A stretch of DNA of 64,000 nt from Salipiger mangrovisoli (GCF_015223355.1 NZ_JADFFK010000008.1:124001-188000), one strand, 5' to 3'. Positions 17,342-26,472 are shown, counted from the stretch's first letter. Translations and numbers: made by a program. The notes: generated from the letters alone by a model not told the origin.

Positions 17342-17908
17342 TCACATTCGAACGACCTCTGCGCGGGCCTCGGCCGGAAGCGCATCGCAAAGCTCGCGCG
17401 CCGTGCTGCCGAGAATTGGGTGACGCCAATCGGCGGCGATATCGCACAGCGGAACGAGCACGAATGCGCGGTCCTGAATGCGCGGGTGCGGCAGAATCAG
17501 CCGCTCCGGCGTGTTCTCGCGCTGCTGCTCCGCGCTGATTTCGCGCCAGAGGGTTTGCGTTGCCTCATCTGGCATCACAGTTTCGCCAACAGCGAGCAGG
17601 TCGAGGTCGAGCGTGCGGCTGCCCCAACGGCGTGCCCGCGCACGCCCGAACTGCGTTTCGACCCGGTGCAGGGCGGCAAGAATTTCATGAGGATCCGCGG
17701 GCCCGGTGAGCCGGGCGCAGGCATTGCAGTAGTCAGGTCCGAAACCTGCCGGAAAACAGGGAGTTGCGTAGAAGTCACTGACATCGGCGATCGCAAATCC
17801 CTCGCGCGCGAGGGATGTAAGGGCCGCTTTCAGAGTTTCGTGCGGCGTGCCTTCTTCCGACGGAAGGTTCGCCCCCAGAGCGATCAATATTTCCTGCCCG
17901 AAAGCCAT
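17342..17908 (-). CDS. folK: 2-amino-4-hydroxy-6-hydroxymethyldihydropteridine diphosphokinase
   Basis: Pyrophosphokinase of folate synthesis. ILIALGANLPSEEG at the N-terminus and RRWGSRTLDLDLLAVGE plus LPHPRIQDRAFVLVPL are the family signatures, the last including the catalytic Asp and His residues. AAGGA lies ten bases before Met at 17908 and supports that start (188 residues); an in-frame ATG at 17929 has no such site. It follows no folB or folP here and stands alone, upstream of rpoZ on the same strand. Confidence 0.94.
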   Translation of the reverse strand: MAFGQEILIALGANLPSEEGTPHETLKAALTSLAREGFAIADVSDFYATPCFPAGFGPDYCNACARLTGPADPHEILAALHRVETQFGRARARRWGSRTLDLDLLAVGETVMPDEATQTLWREISAEQQRENTPERLILPHPRIQDRAFVLVPLCDIAADWRHPILGSTARELCDALPAEARAEVVRM

Positions 17909-18041
17909 GCTTACACTATCCTTCTGCATATATTGCGCTGCTTGAAAAGCTGCCCGAAACGCTTACTCTCAGGACAGGGCGCCCATTGTTCCATTTTTCC
18001 ACTCACGGATGCGGCGTCTCGATTACTCGAAAGGACATTTG

Positions 18042-18614
18042 ATGTTTTACAAGGACGAACGGTTGGCGCTGTTCATTGACGGGTCTAACCTGTACGCAGC
18101 CGCCAAAGCCCTCGGCTTCGACATCGACTACAAGCTGCTCAGACAGGAATTTGTTCGCCGCGGCAAGATGGTGCGCGCCTTCTATTATACCGCGCTCCTC
18201 GAGAACGACGAATACTCTCCCATCCGTCCTTTGGTGGATTGGCTGCACTACAACGGCTTCACCATGGTGACCAAGCCCGCGAAGGAATACACCGACGCGC
18301 AGGGTCGCCGTAAGGTCAAGGGAAACATGGACATCGAGCTGACGGTCGATGCCATGGAACTGGCGCCCCGCGTCGATCACATCGTGCTGTTCTCTGGGGA
18401 TGGGGACTTCCGGCCGCTGATCGAAAGCCTGCAGCGTCAAGGGGTTCGCGTTTCGGTCGTCTCGACGATCCGCAGCCAGCCGCCGATGATCGCGGACGAG
18501 CTCCGCCGTCAGGCCGACAACTTCATCGAGCTCGACGAGCTTCGCGAAGTCATCGGTCGCCCGCCGCGCGAGCAGCAGGCAGAGCGCAACTTCGAGGTCG
18601 CCAACGGGAACTGA
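18042..18614 (+). CDS. NYN domain protein (LabA/DUF88 family, PIN-like RNase fold)
   Basis: A 190-residue NYN protein. The fold resembles PIN nucleases: acidic motifs are FIDGSNLYAAAK near residue 9, KGNMDIELTVDAM near residue 97 and LFSGDGDFRPLIESLQRQG near residue 115, supplying four Asp for metal binding. Family members are putative RNases, including LabA of cyanobacterial clocks. AAAGGA seven bases before ATG 18042 sets the start. It is divergent from folK and 54 bp before yqaA; a metal-dependent RNA nuclease role is inferred from the fold. Confidence 0.9.
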   Translation: MFYKDERLALFIDGSNLYAAAKALGFDIDYKLLRQEFVRRGKMVRAFYYTALLENDEYSPIRPLVDWLHYNGFTMVTKPAKEYTDAQGRRKVKGNMDIELTVDAMELAPRVDHIVLFSGDGDFRPLIESLQRQGVRVSVVSTIRSQPPMIADELRRQADNFIELDELREVIGRPPREQQAERNFEVANGN

Positions 18615-18668
18615 GCCCTTGGCAATGACACAGATGTGCGGGCGTTATGGGGATGAGGTCCGCCATCC

Positions 18669-19109
18669 ATGCTGACTGAGGCTGCCAGTTACGGCGGCCT
18701 CTTCGTCGCGGCTTTCGGAGCCGCGACGATCTTGCCGTTTCAGTCGGAATTGATCTTCGTCGGGTTACAACTCGGCTCAAACCTGCCGATCTGGGCGTTG
18801 GTGCTCGTTGCGAGCATCGGAAACACGCTCGGCTCGGTGGTGAACTACGCGCTTGGCGCGGGGCTGGAGCATTTCCGCCACCGGCGCTGGTTTCCGCTCA
18901 CCGAGGTGCAGCTTGAGCGCGCGCAGCGCTGGTACGCGAAATGGGGCATCTGGTCGCTGCTGCTGAGCTGGGCGCCGCTGGGGGACGGATTCACCGTGGT
19001 CGCCGGCATCATGCGCACCCCGCTCTGGCTCTTCGTGCTGCTTGTCGCGATCGCCAAGACCGGCCGCTACATCATCCTGGCCTGGCTGACCGCCGCGACG
19101 CTGGGCTGA
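18669..19109 (+). CDS. YqaA family membrane protein (DedA-related)
   Basis: A 146-residue protein in the SNARE-associated/DedA superfamily. Recognisable segments are [36 protein letters not shown] with the conserved GN..GS, and [29 protein letters not shown]. About three or four hydrophobic helices. DedA-type proteins are linked to lipid-carrier transport; YqaA itself is uncharacterised. It lies between the NYN gene and ispH on the same strand. Confidence 0.9.
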   Translation: MLTEAASYGGLFVAAFGAATILPFQSELIFVGLQLGSNLPIWALVLVASIGNTLGSVVNYALGAGLEHFRHRRWFPLTEVQLERAQRWYAKWGIWSLLLSWAPLGDGFTVVAGIMRTPLWLFVLLVAIAKTGRYIILAWLTAATLG

Positions 19110-19179
19110 CCCCCTCTGGACCCGCGCCCGCAGAGCCACTAGGTCTGGGGGATCAGCAGACGCATCGGTGACCCAAGCC

Positions 19180-20130
19180 ATGACCAAAGCCCCTCTCACC
19201 CTCTATCTCGCCGCGCCGCGCGGGTTCTGCGCCGGTGTCGACCGGGCAATCAAGATCGTCGAGATGGCGCTCGAGAAATGGGGCGCGCCGGTCTACGTGC
19301 GGCACGAGATCGTGCACAACAAGTTCGTCGTGGACGGGCTGCGCGAGAAGGGCGCGGTGTTTGTCGAGGAGCTCGAGGACTGCCCGCCGGACAGGCCGGT
19401 GATCTTCTCGGCCCACGGCGTGCCAAAGGCAGTGCCCGCCGAGGCGGCGCGGCGCGAGATGGTCTATGTCGATGCAACCTGTCCGCTGGTGTCCAAGGTC
19501 CATATCGAGGCCGCCCGCCACCACGAGAACGGGCTGCAGATGATCATGATCGGCCACGAGGGCCACCCCGAGACCATCGGCACCATGGGCCAGCTGCCCG
19601 AGGGCGAGGTGCTGCTGGTCGAAACCGTCGCCGACGTCGCCACGGTCGAGGTGCGCGATCCGCAGAAGCTCGCCTTCGTCACCCAGACCACGCTCTCGGT
19701 CGACGACACGGTGGATATCGTCGCGGCGCTGCGCGATCGCTTCCCGGCCATCGTCGGCCCGCACAAGGAAGACATCTGCTACGCCACCACCAACCGCCAG
19801 GAAGCGGTGAAGGCGATCGCGCCGGGCTGCGATGCGCTGCTGGTGGTGGGGGCGCCGAACTCGTCGAACTCCAAGCGGCTGGTCGAGGTGGCGCGCAAGG
19901 CGGGCTGCGCCTATGCCCAGCTGGTGCAGCGCGCCGAAGATATCGACTGGCGCGCGCTCGAAGGCATTCGCGCGGTCGGCGTCACCGCCGGGGCCTCGGC
20001 CCCCGAGGTGCTGATCGACGAGGTGGTCGCCGCCTTCGGCGCGCGCTTCGACATGACCGTGGAAAAGGTTGAGACCGCGCAGGAGAACGTCGAGTTCAAG
20101 GTGCCGCGCGTGCTGCGCGTTCCCGCGTGA
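19180..20130 (+). CDS. ispH: 4-hydroxy-3-methylbut-2-enyl diphosphate reductase
   Basis: Final enzyme of the MEP isoprenoid pathway, carrying a [4Fe-4S] cluster on three Cys. All three are present: Cys17 in [10 protein letters not shown], Cys101 in [11 protein letters not shown] and Cys200 in [17 protein letters not shown] and [10 protein letters not shown] are also conserved. The 316-residue form starting at ATG 19180 matches the family better than the GTG at 19168. Its TGA overlaps the GTG start of the ACT gene, which suggests translational coupling. Confidence 0.97.
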   Translation: MTKAPLTLYLAAPRGFCAGVDRAIKIVEMALEKWGAPVYVRHEIVHNKFVVDGLREKGAVFVEELEDCPPDRPVIFSAHGVPKAVPAEAARREMVYVDATCPLVSKVHIEAARHHENGLQMIMIGHEGHPETIGTMGQLPEGEVLLVETVADVATVEVRDPQKLAFVTQTTLSVDDTVDIVAALRDRFPAIVGPHKEDICYATTNRQEAVKAIAPGCDALLVVGAPNSSNSKRLVEVARKAGCAYAQLVQRAEDIDWRALEGIRAVGVTAGASAPEVLIDEVVAAFGARFDMTVEKVETAQENVEFKVPRVLRVPA

Positions 20131-20519
20131 CCCTGCCGAAACTGGCGCTTGTCCTGCTCCCGCAGGACCACGCGATTCTGCGCCTGCCCGCCGATGCACC
20201 CTTGCCCGACTGGACCGGCAGCGACGGCTGCGTCAGCCTGACCCGCGCGCCGGACGAGTTGTCGGTGGTCTGCCCGAGCGGCGCGGTGCCCGAAGGCACC
20301 GAGGGCAGCTTCGGCTGGCGCGCCTTCCGCGTGGAGACGCTGGCCGGGCTTGACGAGCCGGGCGTGGTGCTGGCGGCGGTGATGCCGCTCTCGCAGGCCG
20401 GGCTCGGCGTCTTCGTCATCTCGACCTACCTGCGCGACTATCTGCTGGTGAGCGGCGCGCAGCTCGAGCGGGCAAGAACCCTGCTTGTCGCGGCCGGGCA
20501 CCGGATCGCGCAGGGCTGA
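20127..20519 (+). CDS. ACT domain protein
   Basis: A 130-residue protein with a GTG start overlapping the ispH stop (GTGA). The C-terminal half ([20 protein letters not shown], then [17 protein letters not shown]) is an ACT fold of the type seen in YkuJ/CASTOR-like proteins, which bind amino acids. The N-terminal part includes [17 protein letters not shown]. No enzyme domain is attached, so it is likely a stand-alone sensor. The ligand cannot be told. Coupling to ispH is conserved in some relatives as far as I recall. Confidence 0.85.
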   Translation: MTLPKLALVLLPQDHAILRLPADAPLPDWTGSDGCVSLTRAPDELSVVCPSGAVPEGTEGSFGWRAFRVETLAGLDEPGVVLAAVMPLSQAGLGVFVISTYLRDYLLVSGAQLERARTLLVAAGHRIAQG

Positions 20520-20631
20520 TCCTCGGCCCGTGCCTGCCCGTTGACAGGCCGGGAGGGATCGGAAACCTTGCGGCACACTCAGGCGCCCAAGGAGAGACCA
20601 TGCCCCGCCACACCCGCCCGCGGAGTCACGC

Positions 20632-21084
20632 ATGAGCTCCGTGCCCCGCGTCCCCCTGCTCCTAGCGGTCGCCGGCCTGCTGCCCTTCCTCTGGTCGGTC
20701 GCCACGCATTTCAACGGGGCGCTCTACGATTGGTCCACGGCACATCTCGGCAGCCGTTTCGTTGCCCCTTACCTGCAACTCTCCTACGGCACGGTGATCC
20801 TTGCCTTCATGTCCGGCGTGCTCTGGGGCTTTGCCACCAAGGCGGGCGGCACGAAGGCAGCGGTGGCCTATGCGCTGTCGGTGCTGCCGGCGCTCTGGGC
20901 TTTCTTCATGGTTGGCGGCGGGCCAGTGGCGGCAGCCACGAACCTCGTCTTCGGCTTCCTCGGTCTGCTGCTGCTCGACGCCTGCTTCCAGATGTGGAGC
21001 CTCGCGCCGCGCTGGTGGCTGGCGCTGCGCGTGCCGATGAGCGCGGTGGTGATAGCCTGCCTCTCGGTCGAGGCCTTCCTGTGA
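20632..21084 (+). CDS. DUF3429 membrane protein
   Basis: A 150-residue protein of unknown function with about five membrane helices. It begins MSSVPRVPLLLAVAGLLPFL, followed by YLQLSYGTVILAFMSGVLWG, which is the DUF3429 hallmark, and ends with SAVVIACLSVEAFL. An upstream GGAGTCACGC lies before the ATG. It stands 112 bp after the ACT gene on the same strand and has no close partner. Confidence 0.88.
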   Translation: MSSVPRVPLLLAVAGLLPFLWSVATHFNGALYDWSTAHLGSRFVAPYLQLSYGTVILAFMSGVLWGFATKAGGTKAAVAYALSVLPALWAFFMVGGGPVAAATNLVFGFLGLLLLDACFQMWSLAPRWWLALRVPMSAVVIACLSVEAFL

Positions 21085-21327
21085 ACGGCGCGCAACGGCT
21101 GCGGGTCTTCGCGGCACCCGCGCCCAGCCCCCGCGACGGGCTGCGGATCACGCCGAAAGAAGCAGGGAGCGCGGCGCGTGGCCGCCCCGCGCGAGGTGAC
21201 GGCGATTGCACCGCTGATGCGTGGCGCGGATCTCTGGCCGGTGCCGGGCCGGCCGCCAGGTCGGTGACGCCGGGCGCCGCGAGCGGGCTTGACGGCACCT
21301 CCGCGCCATGGCTTAGCCTGCGCACCT

Positions 21328-21780
21328 ATGGCTGACCTATATGCATATACCGACGGAGCCTGCTCCGGGAATCCCGGCCCGGGCGGCTGGGGCGTTCTGA
21401 TGCGCGCGATGGAGGGCGAGACCGTCGCCAAGGAGCGCGAGCTCCAGGGTGGCGAGGCGGAGACCACCAACAACCGCATGGAGCTGATGGCGGCGATCAG
21501 CGCGCTCGAAGCGCTGTCGCGCCCGTCGAGGATCACCGTCATCACCGACAGCGCCTACGTGAAGAACGGCGTCACCGGCTGGATCCACGGCTGGAAGCGC
21601 AACGGCTGGAAGACCGCCGCCAAGAAGCCGGTGAAGAACGCCGAGCTGTGGATGCGGCTCGACGAGGCGCAGCGCCGCCACGATGTCACCTGGGAGTGGG
21701 TCAAGGGCCACGCCGGCCATCCCGAGAACGAGCGCGCCGACGAGCTGGCGCGGGCCGGCATGGCCCCGTTCAAGGGCTGA
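21328..21780 (+). CDS. rnhA: Ribonuclease HI
   Basis: Cleaves RNA in RNA:DNA hybrids. It has 150 residues. The catalytic carboxylates are Asp9 ([16 protein letters not shown]), Glu52 ([10 protein letters not shown]), Asp74 (VITDSAYV) and the C-terminal Asp in [14 protein letters not shown]. The frame opens earlier at a TTG (21289), but [10 protein letters not shown] at 21328 is the family start. It is followed after 4 bp by the TRIC-like channel gene. Confidence 0.96.
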   Translation: MADLYAYTDGACSGNPGPGGWGVLMRAMEGETVAKERELQGGEAETTNNRMELMAAISALEALSRPSRITVITDSAYVKNGVTGWIHGWKRNGWKTAAKKPVKNAELWMRLDEAQRRHDVTWEWVKGHAGHPENERADELARAGMAPFKG

Positions 21781-21784
21781 GGCG

Positions 21785-22408
21785 GTGAGCCCGCTCGTGC
21801 TTCTCGACTACGCCGCGGTGGTGATCTTCGCGCTGACCGGCGCGCTGGTCGCCAGCCGGGCGCAGCTCGACGTGGTGGGCTTTGCCTTTCTCGCCTGCCT
21901 GACCGCCGTGGGCGGCGGCACCACCCGCGACCTGCTGCTCGACCGCCACCCGGTGTTCTGGATTGCCGAGCCGACCTATCTTGGCATCGCCTGCGCCGCG
22001 GCGCTGCTGGTCTTCTTCACCGCCCACCGGCTCGAGAGCCGGGCCAAGGCCATCCTTTGGCTCGACGCCGCGGCGCTGTCGGTGGCGGTGGCCGCGGGCA
22101 GCAGCATCGCGCAGGCCGAAGGTGCCGCCTGGGGCGTGGTGCTGGTGATGGGGGTGATGACCGGCTGTCTCGGCGGGCTGTTGCGCGACGTGGTGGCCAA
22201 CGAGGTGCCGCTGCTGCTCAAGCAGGGCGAGCCCTATGCCACCTGCGCCCTCGGTGGCGCGCTGGCACTTCTGGTGGCCGGGTGGCTGGGCTTGCCGCCG
22301 TTCGCGGCCGCCCTGGTCTGCGCCGGAGCCACCTTCGCGCTGCGCGCCTCGGCGCTGGCCCTCGGCTGGGGAATCCCGGTCTACAAGTCGCGCCCGCCGC
22401 GGCACTGA
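21785..22408 (+). CDS. TRIC-type channel protein (YadS/UPF0126 family)
   Basis: A 207-residue seven-helix membrane protein. The two-repeat pattern is visible: FALTGALVASRAQLDVVGF and FLACLTAVGGGTTRDLLLDR in the first half, and GVMTGCLGGLLRDVVANEVPLLL in the second, with GG-kinked helices and conserved Arg-Asp. Bacterial TRIC homologues conduct monovalent cations. The GTG start at 21785 lies four bases after the rnhA stop, so it is probably translated from the rnhA message. It converges on the PatB gene, with a double repeat between them. Confidence 0.88.
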   Translation: MSPLVLLDYAAVVIFALTGALVASRAQLDVVGFAFLACLTAVGGGTTRDLLLDRHPVFWIAEPTYLGIACAAALLVFFTAHRLESRAKAILWLDAAALSVAVAAGSSIAQAEGAAWGVVLVMGVMTGCLGGLLRDVVANEVPLLLKQGEPYATCALGGALALLVAGWLGLPPFAAALVCAGATFALRASALALGWGIPVYKSRPPRH

Positions 22409-22417
22409 GCGCCGGCG

Positions 22418-22467
22418 CCTTCTTCTCTTTTCAAATACGCCGGGGAGCGCGAGGGGCAGCGCCCCTC
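22418..22467 (+). repeat. Intergenic repeat copy 2: 28-nt box plus one hairpin
   Basis: The box at 22418-22445 differs from copy 1 at two positions. It is followed by GAGGGGC-AGC-GCCCCTC (22451-22467), the hairpin 2 of the family; the first hairpin is missing. It lies back to back with copy 3 between the convergent TRIC-like and patB genes. Confidence 0.85.
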
Positions 22468-22482
22468 GTTCTCGTTGCGGCA

Positions 22483-22548
22483 GAGGGGCGCTGCCCCTCT
22501 TGCCGCTGCGCGGCAATTCACCCCGGGATATTTTTGCCTAGAAGAATG
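22483..22548 (-). repeat. Intergenic repeat copy 3: 28-nt box plus two hairpins
   Basis: Read on the minus strand: the box (22548-22521), then TTGCCGC-GCA-GCGGCAA (22516-22500), then GAGGGGC-AGC-GCCCCTC (22499-22483). The box matches that of copy 5 at 56833-56860 in all 28 positions. GTGAATTG between box and hairpin 1 is shared with copy 1. Confidence 0.88.
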
Positions 22549-22560
22549 TGCGAGGGCGGC

Positions 22561-23739
22561 TCATTGCAGGTCGGCGAAGGCCCGTTTCAGGCGCGCTCCG
22601 GCGGCCTCGATGGTGGCGCGCGGCGCGGCGAGGTTGAAGCGCAGGAAGCTCTCGCCGCCGGCACCGAAGTCCGGGCCGGGGCTGGCGGCGATCTTCGCGA
22701 TGTCGCGGACGCGGGCGTTGAACTCGTCGAAGATCATGCCGGTGCCCGAGAAGTCCACCCAGGCGAGGTAGGTTGCCTGCAACGGCATCGAGCGCAGGCC
22801 GGGGATGGCATTCACCGCCGCATCGAAGACCGCGCGGTTCCCGTTCAGATGCGCGACCTGCGCGTCGACCCAGACGGCGCCCTCGGGAGAATAGGCCGCT
22901 GCGGTCATCATCAGGCCGAGCGAGTTGGGCTTGCTGTCGAGCGCCTCGAGGCGGGCCTGCATCGCCGCGCGCATCGCGGGGTCGGAGATGGTCAGCGAGC
23001 CGACGCGCATCCCGGCGAGGTTGAAGGTCTTCGAGGCGGCGGTCAGCGTCACCAGCCGGTCCATGACCTCGGGTGCGGCCACGGCCATCGGCACGAAGGT
23101 CTCGCCGGGGTAGACGAGATCGTGGTGCACCTCGTCCGAGAGCAGCACCATGCCGTTGCGCGCGGCGAAGGCGGCGACGGCGCGCAGTTCCTCGGCGGTC
23201 CAGACCCGACCCGAGGGGTTCTGCGGCGAGCACCAGATCAGCATGGTCTCATTGCCGGTCAGACGCCTCTGCGCGTCCTCGAGGTCGAGCTCGTAGCGGT
23301 CGCCCTCGCGCTTCAGCGGGCATTCGGTGACCACCCGGTCGGCGCGGCGGATCTTCTTGGCGAACTCGTGGTAGACCGGCGAGAAGATCACCACGCTGTC
23401 GCCGGGCTGCGTGTAAACGTCGAGACACATGGCGACGCCATTGCCGAGCCCGTGGGTGGTGACGATCCAGTCCTGCTCGATGTGCCAGCCGTGGCGCTCC
23501 TTCATCCACCATTGCACCGCCCCGGTGTAGAGCCCGACGTCGGAAAAATAGCCGAAGATGCCGAGGTCGATCTGCCCGCGGACCGCGTCGAGCACGCAAG
23601 GGGCAGTCGGATAATCGGAATCCGCCGTCCACATCGCCAGACCGCCGTCCAGCGGCACGCCAAAGAGCTTGTCCATCAGGTCCCATTTGGCGGAGCCGGT
23701 GCCGCGGCGGTCGATGGGATGGTCGAAGAGGTCTTTCAT
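22561..23739 (-). CDS. PatB/MalY family PLP-dependent C-S lyase (cystathionine beta-lyase type)
   Basis: A 392-residue fold-type I PLP enzyme. The N-terminal MWTADSDYPTAPCVLDAV is typical of MalY/PatB (usually W-V-A-D-M-D-F). The PLP lysine lies in TLTAASKTFNLAGMRVG; CSPQNPSGRVWT and LLSDEVHHDLVYPG are conserved. Members cleave C-S bonds of cystathionine or cysteine conjugates, including aroma thiols. No neighbouring methionine gene was seen, so the true substrate is open. It converges on the TRIC-like gene. Confidence 0.93.
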   Translation of the reverse strand: MKDLFDHPIDRRGTGSAKWDLMDKLFGVPLDGGLAMWTADSDYPTAPCVLDAVRGQIDLGIFGYFSDVGLYTGAVQWWMKERHGWHIEQDWIVTTHGLGNGVAMCLDVYTQPGDSVVIFSPVYHEFAKKIRRADRVVTECPLKREGDRYELDLEDAQRRLTGNETMLIWCSPQNPSGRVWTAEELRAVAAFAARNGMVLLSDEVHHDLVYPGETFVPMAVAAPEVMDRLVTLTAASKTFNLAGMRVGSLTISDPAMRAAMQARLEALDSKPNSLGLMMTAAAYSPEGAVWVDAQVAHLNGNRAVFDAAVNAIPGLRSMPLQATYLAWVDFSGTGMIFDEFNARVRDIAKIAASPGPDFGAGGESFLRFNLAAPRATIEAAGARLKRAFADLQ

Positions 23740-23870
23740 CGCGGGGCCGTCACTTTCTGATCTTGCGGGTTCGGGGTGCTTGTGGGGACGCTAGCGGCTT
23801 GGCGCGCGAGTGCAAGGGTCGCAGGCGCGGGCATCTTGCGCGAGCATGCGCATTTGCCTAAGTGAAGTGC

Positions 23871-24392
23871 ATGAAACGCCCTATTCTCATCCACCCCGAT
23901 CCGCGGCTCAAGAAGCTCTGCGCGCCGGTGCCCGATCTTTCCGACGAGCTGCGCGTGCTGGCCGACGACATGTTGGAAACCATGTATGACGCGCCGGGCA
24001 TCGGGCTGGCCGCGCCGCAGATCGGCGTGCTGGAGCGGCTGATCGTGCTCGACTGCGCCCGCGCCGACGATGGCGAGACGCCGCGCCCGCTGGTGATGTT
24101 CAACCCGCGGGTGATCGCCAGCTCGGACGAGCGCAACGTCTACGAGGAAGGCTGCCTGTCGATCCCCGAGCAATACGCCGAGGTCGAGCGGCCGAAGCTG
24201 GTCGAGGTCGAATGGCTGGACCGCGACGGCAAGCTGCGCAAGGAAGAGTTCGACGGGCTCTGGGCGACCTGCGTGCAGCACGAGATCGACCACCTCGACG
24301 GCAAGCTCTTCATCGACTACCTCAAGCCGCTCAAGCGCCAGATGATCACCCGCAAGATGGTCAAGCTGAAGCGCGAGAGGGCGCGGATTTGA
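23871..24392 (+). CDS. def: Peptide deformylase (active form)
   Basis: Removes the formyl group from nascent N-formylmethionine. It has 173 residues. All three motifs are intact: GIGLAAPQ (43-50), EGCLSIP (93-99, metal ligand Cys95) and HEIDH (137-141, catalytic Glu138). ATG 23871 gives the family start MKRPILIHPDPRL. It is the first of three def paralogues in tandem before fmt; its stop overlaps the TTG start of the second. Confidence 0.97.
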   Translation: MKRPILIHPDPRLKKLCAPVPDLSDELRVLADDMLETMYDAPGIGLAAPQIGVLERLIVLDCARADDGETPRPLVMFNPRVIASSDERNVYEEGCLSIPEQYAEVERPKLVEVEWLDRDGKLRKEEFDGLWATCVQHEIDHLDGKLFIDYLKPLKRQMITRKMVKLKRERARI

Positions 24393-24895
24393 GCCTGCTG
24401 CCGATCCTGCGCTGGCCCGACCCGCGCCTGTCGCAGCGCTGCGACGAGGTCGGCTCGGTGGACGAGGTGGCCGGGCTGGTCAGCGATCTCTTCGAGACCA
24501 TGTACGACGCCCCCGGCCGCGGCCTTGCCGCGCCGCAGGTGGGCGCGATGTTCCGGGTTTTCGTCATGGATGCGGGCTGGAAGGACGGCGAGATGACGCC
24601 GCGCGCCTGCATCAACCCCGAGATCACCTGGCGCTCGGACGAGCGTGTCACCGGCGGCGAGGGGTGCCTGTCGATTCCCGGCGTCACCGCGCAGGTGGAG
24701 CGCCACGCGCGCATCCGCCTGGCCTACACCGATCTTGGCGGCGCGGCGCAGGAGGCCGAGCTCTCGGGCGCCGAGGCGATCGTCGCGCAGCACGAGTATG
24801 ACCATCTCGACGGGCTGGTGCATTTCGACCGGCTGGAGGCAGAGGCGCGCGCCGCGCTGATCGCCGACTACGAGGCGCTGGTGCAAGGAGCCTGA
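24389..24895 (+). CDS. def: Second peptide deformylase, intact catalytic motifs
   Basis: A 168-residue paralogue of the preceding gene. EGCLSIPG (91-98) and HEYDH (135-139) are intact, but motif 1 reads GRGLAAPQ where the family has GIGLAAPQ or GVGLAAPQ: Arg44 replaces a hydrophobic residue beside the active site. The start is probably TTG at 24389, overlapping the first def stop as TTGA, which implies coupled translation. The change could alter substrate preference; activity is likely but not proven. Confidence 0.92.
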   Translation: MSLLPILRWPDPRLSQRCDEVGSVDEVAGLVSDLFETMYDAPGRGLAAPQVGAMFRVFVMDAGWKDGEMTPRACINPEITWRSDERVTGGEGCLSIPGVTAQVERHARIRLAYTDLGGAAQEAELSGAEAIVAQHEYDHLDGLVHFDRLEAEARAALIADYEALVQGA

Positions 24896-24897
24896 CG

Positions 24898-25392
24898 ATG
24901 ACCGCACGCACATGCATTCCCTGGCCCGACAAGCGGCTGCGCACGCCCGCCGCGCCGGTCGAGGCGATCAGCGACGAGATCCGCGCGATCTGGGACGACA
25001 TGATCGACACGATGGAGGCGATGCCCGGCGTCGGGCTTGCGGCGCCGCAGATCGGCGTGATGCTGCGGCTGGCGGTGGTCGATGCCTCGGAGGAACGCGG
25101 CAAGGCGATCCGCATGGCCAACCCCGAGATCCTGCACGCCTCGGTGAAGATGAACGCCCATGACGAGGCCAGCCCGAACCTGCCCGGTGTCTGGGCGAAG
25201 ATCGAACGCCCGCGCGGCGTGACGGTGCGGTTCATGAACGCCGAGGGCGAGATGCAGGAACAGGACTTCGTCGGGCTCTGGGCAACCTCGGTGCAGCACC
25301 AGGTCGATCACCTGAACGGCAAGATGTACTTCGACCACCTCGGCAAGGTGAAGCGCGACATGCTGATCCGCCGCTCGAAGAAGCGCGGCTGA
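24898..25392 (+). CDS. Third deformylase-like protein, catalytic Cys and Glu lost
   Basis: A 164-residue member of the deformylase family with the fold intact (GVGLAAPQ at 44-51) but not the chemistry. Motif 2 reads EASPNLPG (90-97) in place of EGCLSLPG, so the metal-ligand Cys is Ser92. Motif 3 reads HQVDH (134-138), so the catalytic Glu is Gln135. Both metal His are kept. The frame is unbroken and the gene lies 2 bp after def2, so it seems maintained. It may be a non-enzymatic or re-purposed paralogue. Confidence 0.9.
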   Translation: MTARTCIPWPDKRLRTPAAPVEAISDEIRAIWDDMIDTMEAMPGVGLAAPQIGVMLRLAVVDASEERGKAIRMANPEILHASVKMNAHDEASPNLPGVWAKIERPRGVTVRFMNAEGEMQEQDFVGLWATSVQHQVDHLNGKMYFDHLGKVKRDMLIRRSKKRG

Positions 25393-25437
25393 CGCGCGCC
25401 GCTGCCCGAGGCCGCTCTGGCGGTGCTGGCGGGATTT

Positions 25438-25461
25438 GCGTATTTGTCGAAGAGAAGAAGG
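25438..25461 (-). repeat. Degenerate repeat box (box only, no hairpins)
   Basis: On the minus strand this reads CCTTCTTCTCTT, then CGAC, then AAATACGC, matching the first 24 nt of the repeat box with one inserted base. The CCGGGG end and the hairpins are absent. It lies between the third def and fmt. Confidence 0.6.
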
Positions 25462-25523
25462 GGCGGACGCTTTCGGGTGGGCCGCGCCGCTGAGCATGTG
25501 TGGAAAGTGGAAAGGGGCGGCGG

Positions 25524-26438
25524 ATGCGCGTGGTCTTCATGGGAACGCCGGATTTCTCTGTGCCGGTGCTCGAGGCGCTGGTCGGGGCCGGTCACGAGAT
25601 CGCCGCGGTCTACAGCCAGCCGCCGCGGCCTGCGGGGCGCGGCAAGAAGGACCGACCCTCGCCGGTGCAGGCGCGGGCCGAGGCGCTGGGGCTGGAGGTG
25701 CGCCATCCGGTCAGCCTGAAGCAGGCCGATGAGCAGGCCGCCTTTGCCGCGCTGAACGCCGATGTGGCGGTGGTGGTGGCCTACGGGCTGCTCCTGCCGC
25801 AGGCGATCCTCGACGCGCCCGCGCGGGGCTGCCTCAACATCCACGCCTCGCTGCTGCCGCGCTGGCGCGGCGCGGCGCCGATCCACCGGGCGATCTTGTC
25901 CGGCGACCTGGAGACCGGCGTGTGCATCATGCAGATGGAGGCGGGGCTCGACACCGGGCCGGTGCTGCTGCGCGAGGCGCTGAAGATCGGTGCCGAGGAG
26001 ACCACCGGCGAGTTGCACGACCGGCTTTCGGAGATGGGTGCGCGGCTGATCGTCACCGCGCTGGAGCGGCTGGACATGCTGGAGGCCGTGCCGCAGCCCG
26101 CGGCCGGGGTCACCTACGCGCAGAAGATCGACAAGGCCGAAGCGGTGCTCGACTGGAGCCTGCCCGCCGAGGAGGTGTCGCGGCGCATCCGCGGGTTGGC
26201 GCCTTTTCCGGGGGCCTGGACCATGGTCGGCGACCAGCGCATCAAGCTGCTGGGCGCGCGGGTTGTGCCGGGCGAGGGCGCGCCGGGCGAGGCGCTGGAT
26301 GAAAGCTTCGTCATCGCCTGCGGGTCGGGCGCGGTGCGGGTGACGCGGGCGCAGCGCGCCGGCAAGGGCGCGCAGGACGCAGAGACATTTCTGCGCGGCA
26401 TGAAGGTGCCCGCGGGCACGGTGCTTGGCGCGGGCTGA
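25524..26438 (+). CDS. fmt: Methionyl-tRNA formyltransferase
   Basis: Adds a formyl group from 10-formyl-tetrahydrofolate to initiator Met-tRNA. It has 304 residues. The N-terminal [19 protein letters not shown] and the catalytic region [20 protein letters not shown] are typical, with the Asp in [19 protein letters not shown]. The C-terminal OB-fold starts near [20 protein letters not shown]. It works opposite to the def products just upstream, the usual def-fmt pairing. Start Met at 25524 rather than 25500 fits the family. Confidence 0.96.
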   Translation: MRVVFMGTPDFSVPVLEALVGAGHEIAAVYSQPPRPAGRGKKDRPSPVQARAEALGLEVRHPVSLKQADEQAAFAALNADVAVVVAYGLLLPQAILDAPARGCLNIHASLLPRWRGAAPIHRAILSGDLETGVCIMQMEAGLDTGPVLLREALKIGAEETTGELHDRLSEMGARLIVTALERLDMLEAVPQPAAGVTYAQKIDKAEAVLDWSLPAEEVSRRIRGLAPFPGAWTMVGDQRIKLLGARVVPGEGAPGEALDESFVIACGSGAVRVTRAQRAGKGAQDAETFLRGMKVPAGTVLGAG

Positions 26439-26472
26439 CCGCGCCGGGGACAGGCAGAGGAAAGGGACGGAC

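Noticed and set aside
21081-21335. Possible short gene starting at GTG 21081, overlapping the DUF3429 stop
   Set aside because: The product is low-complexity and unlike any family; no ribosome site better than the surrounding DNA.
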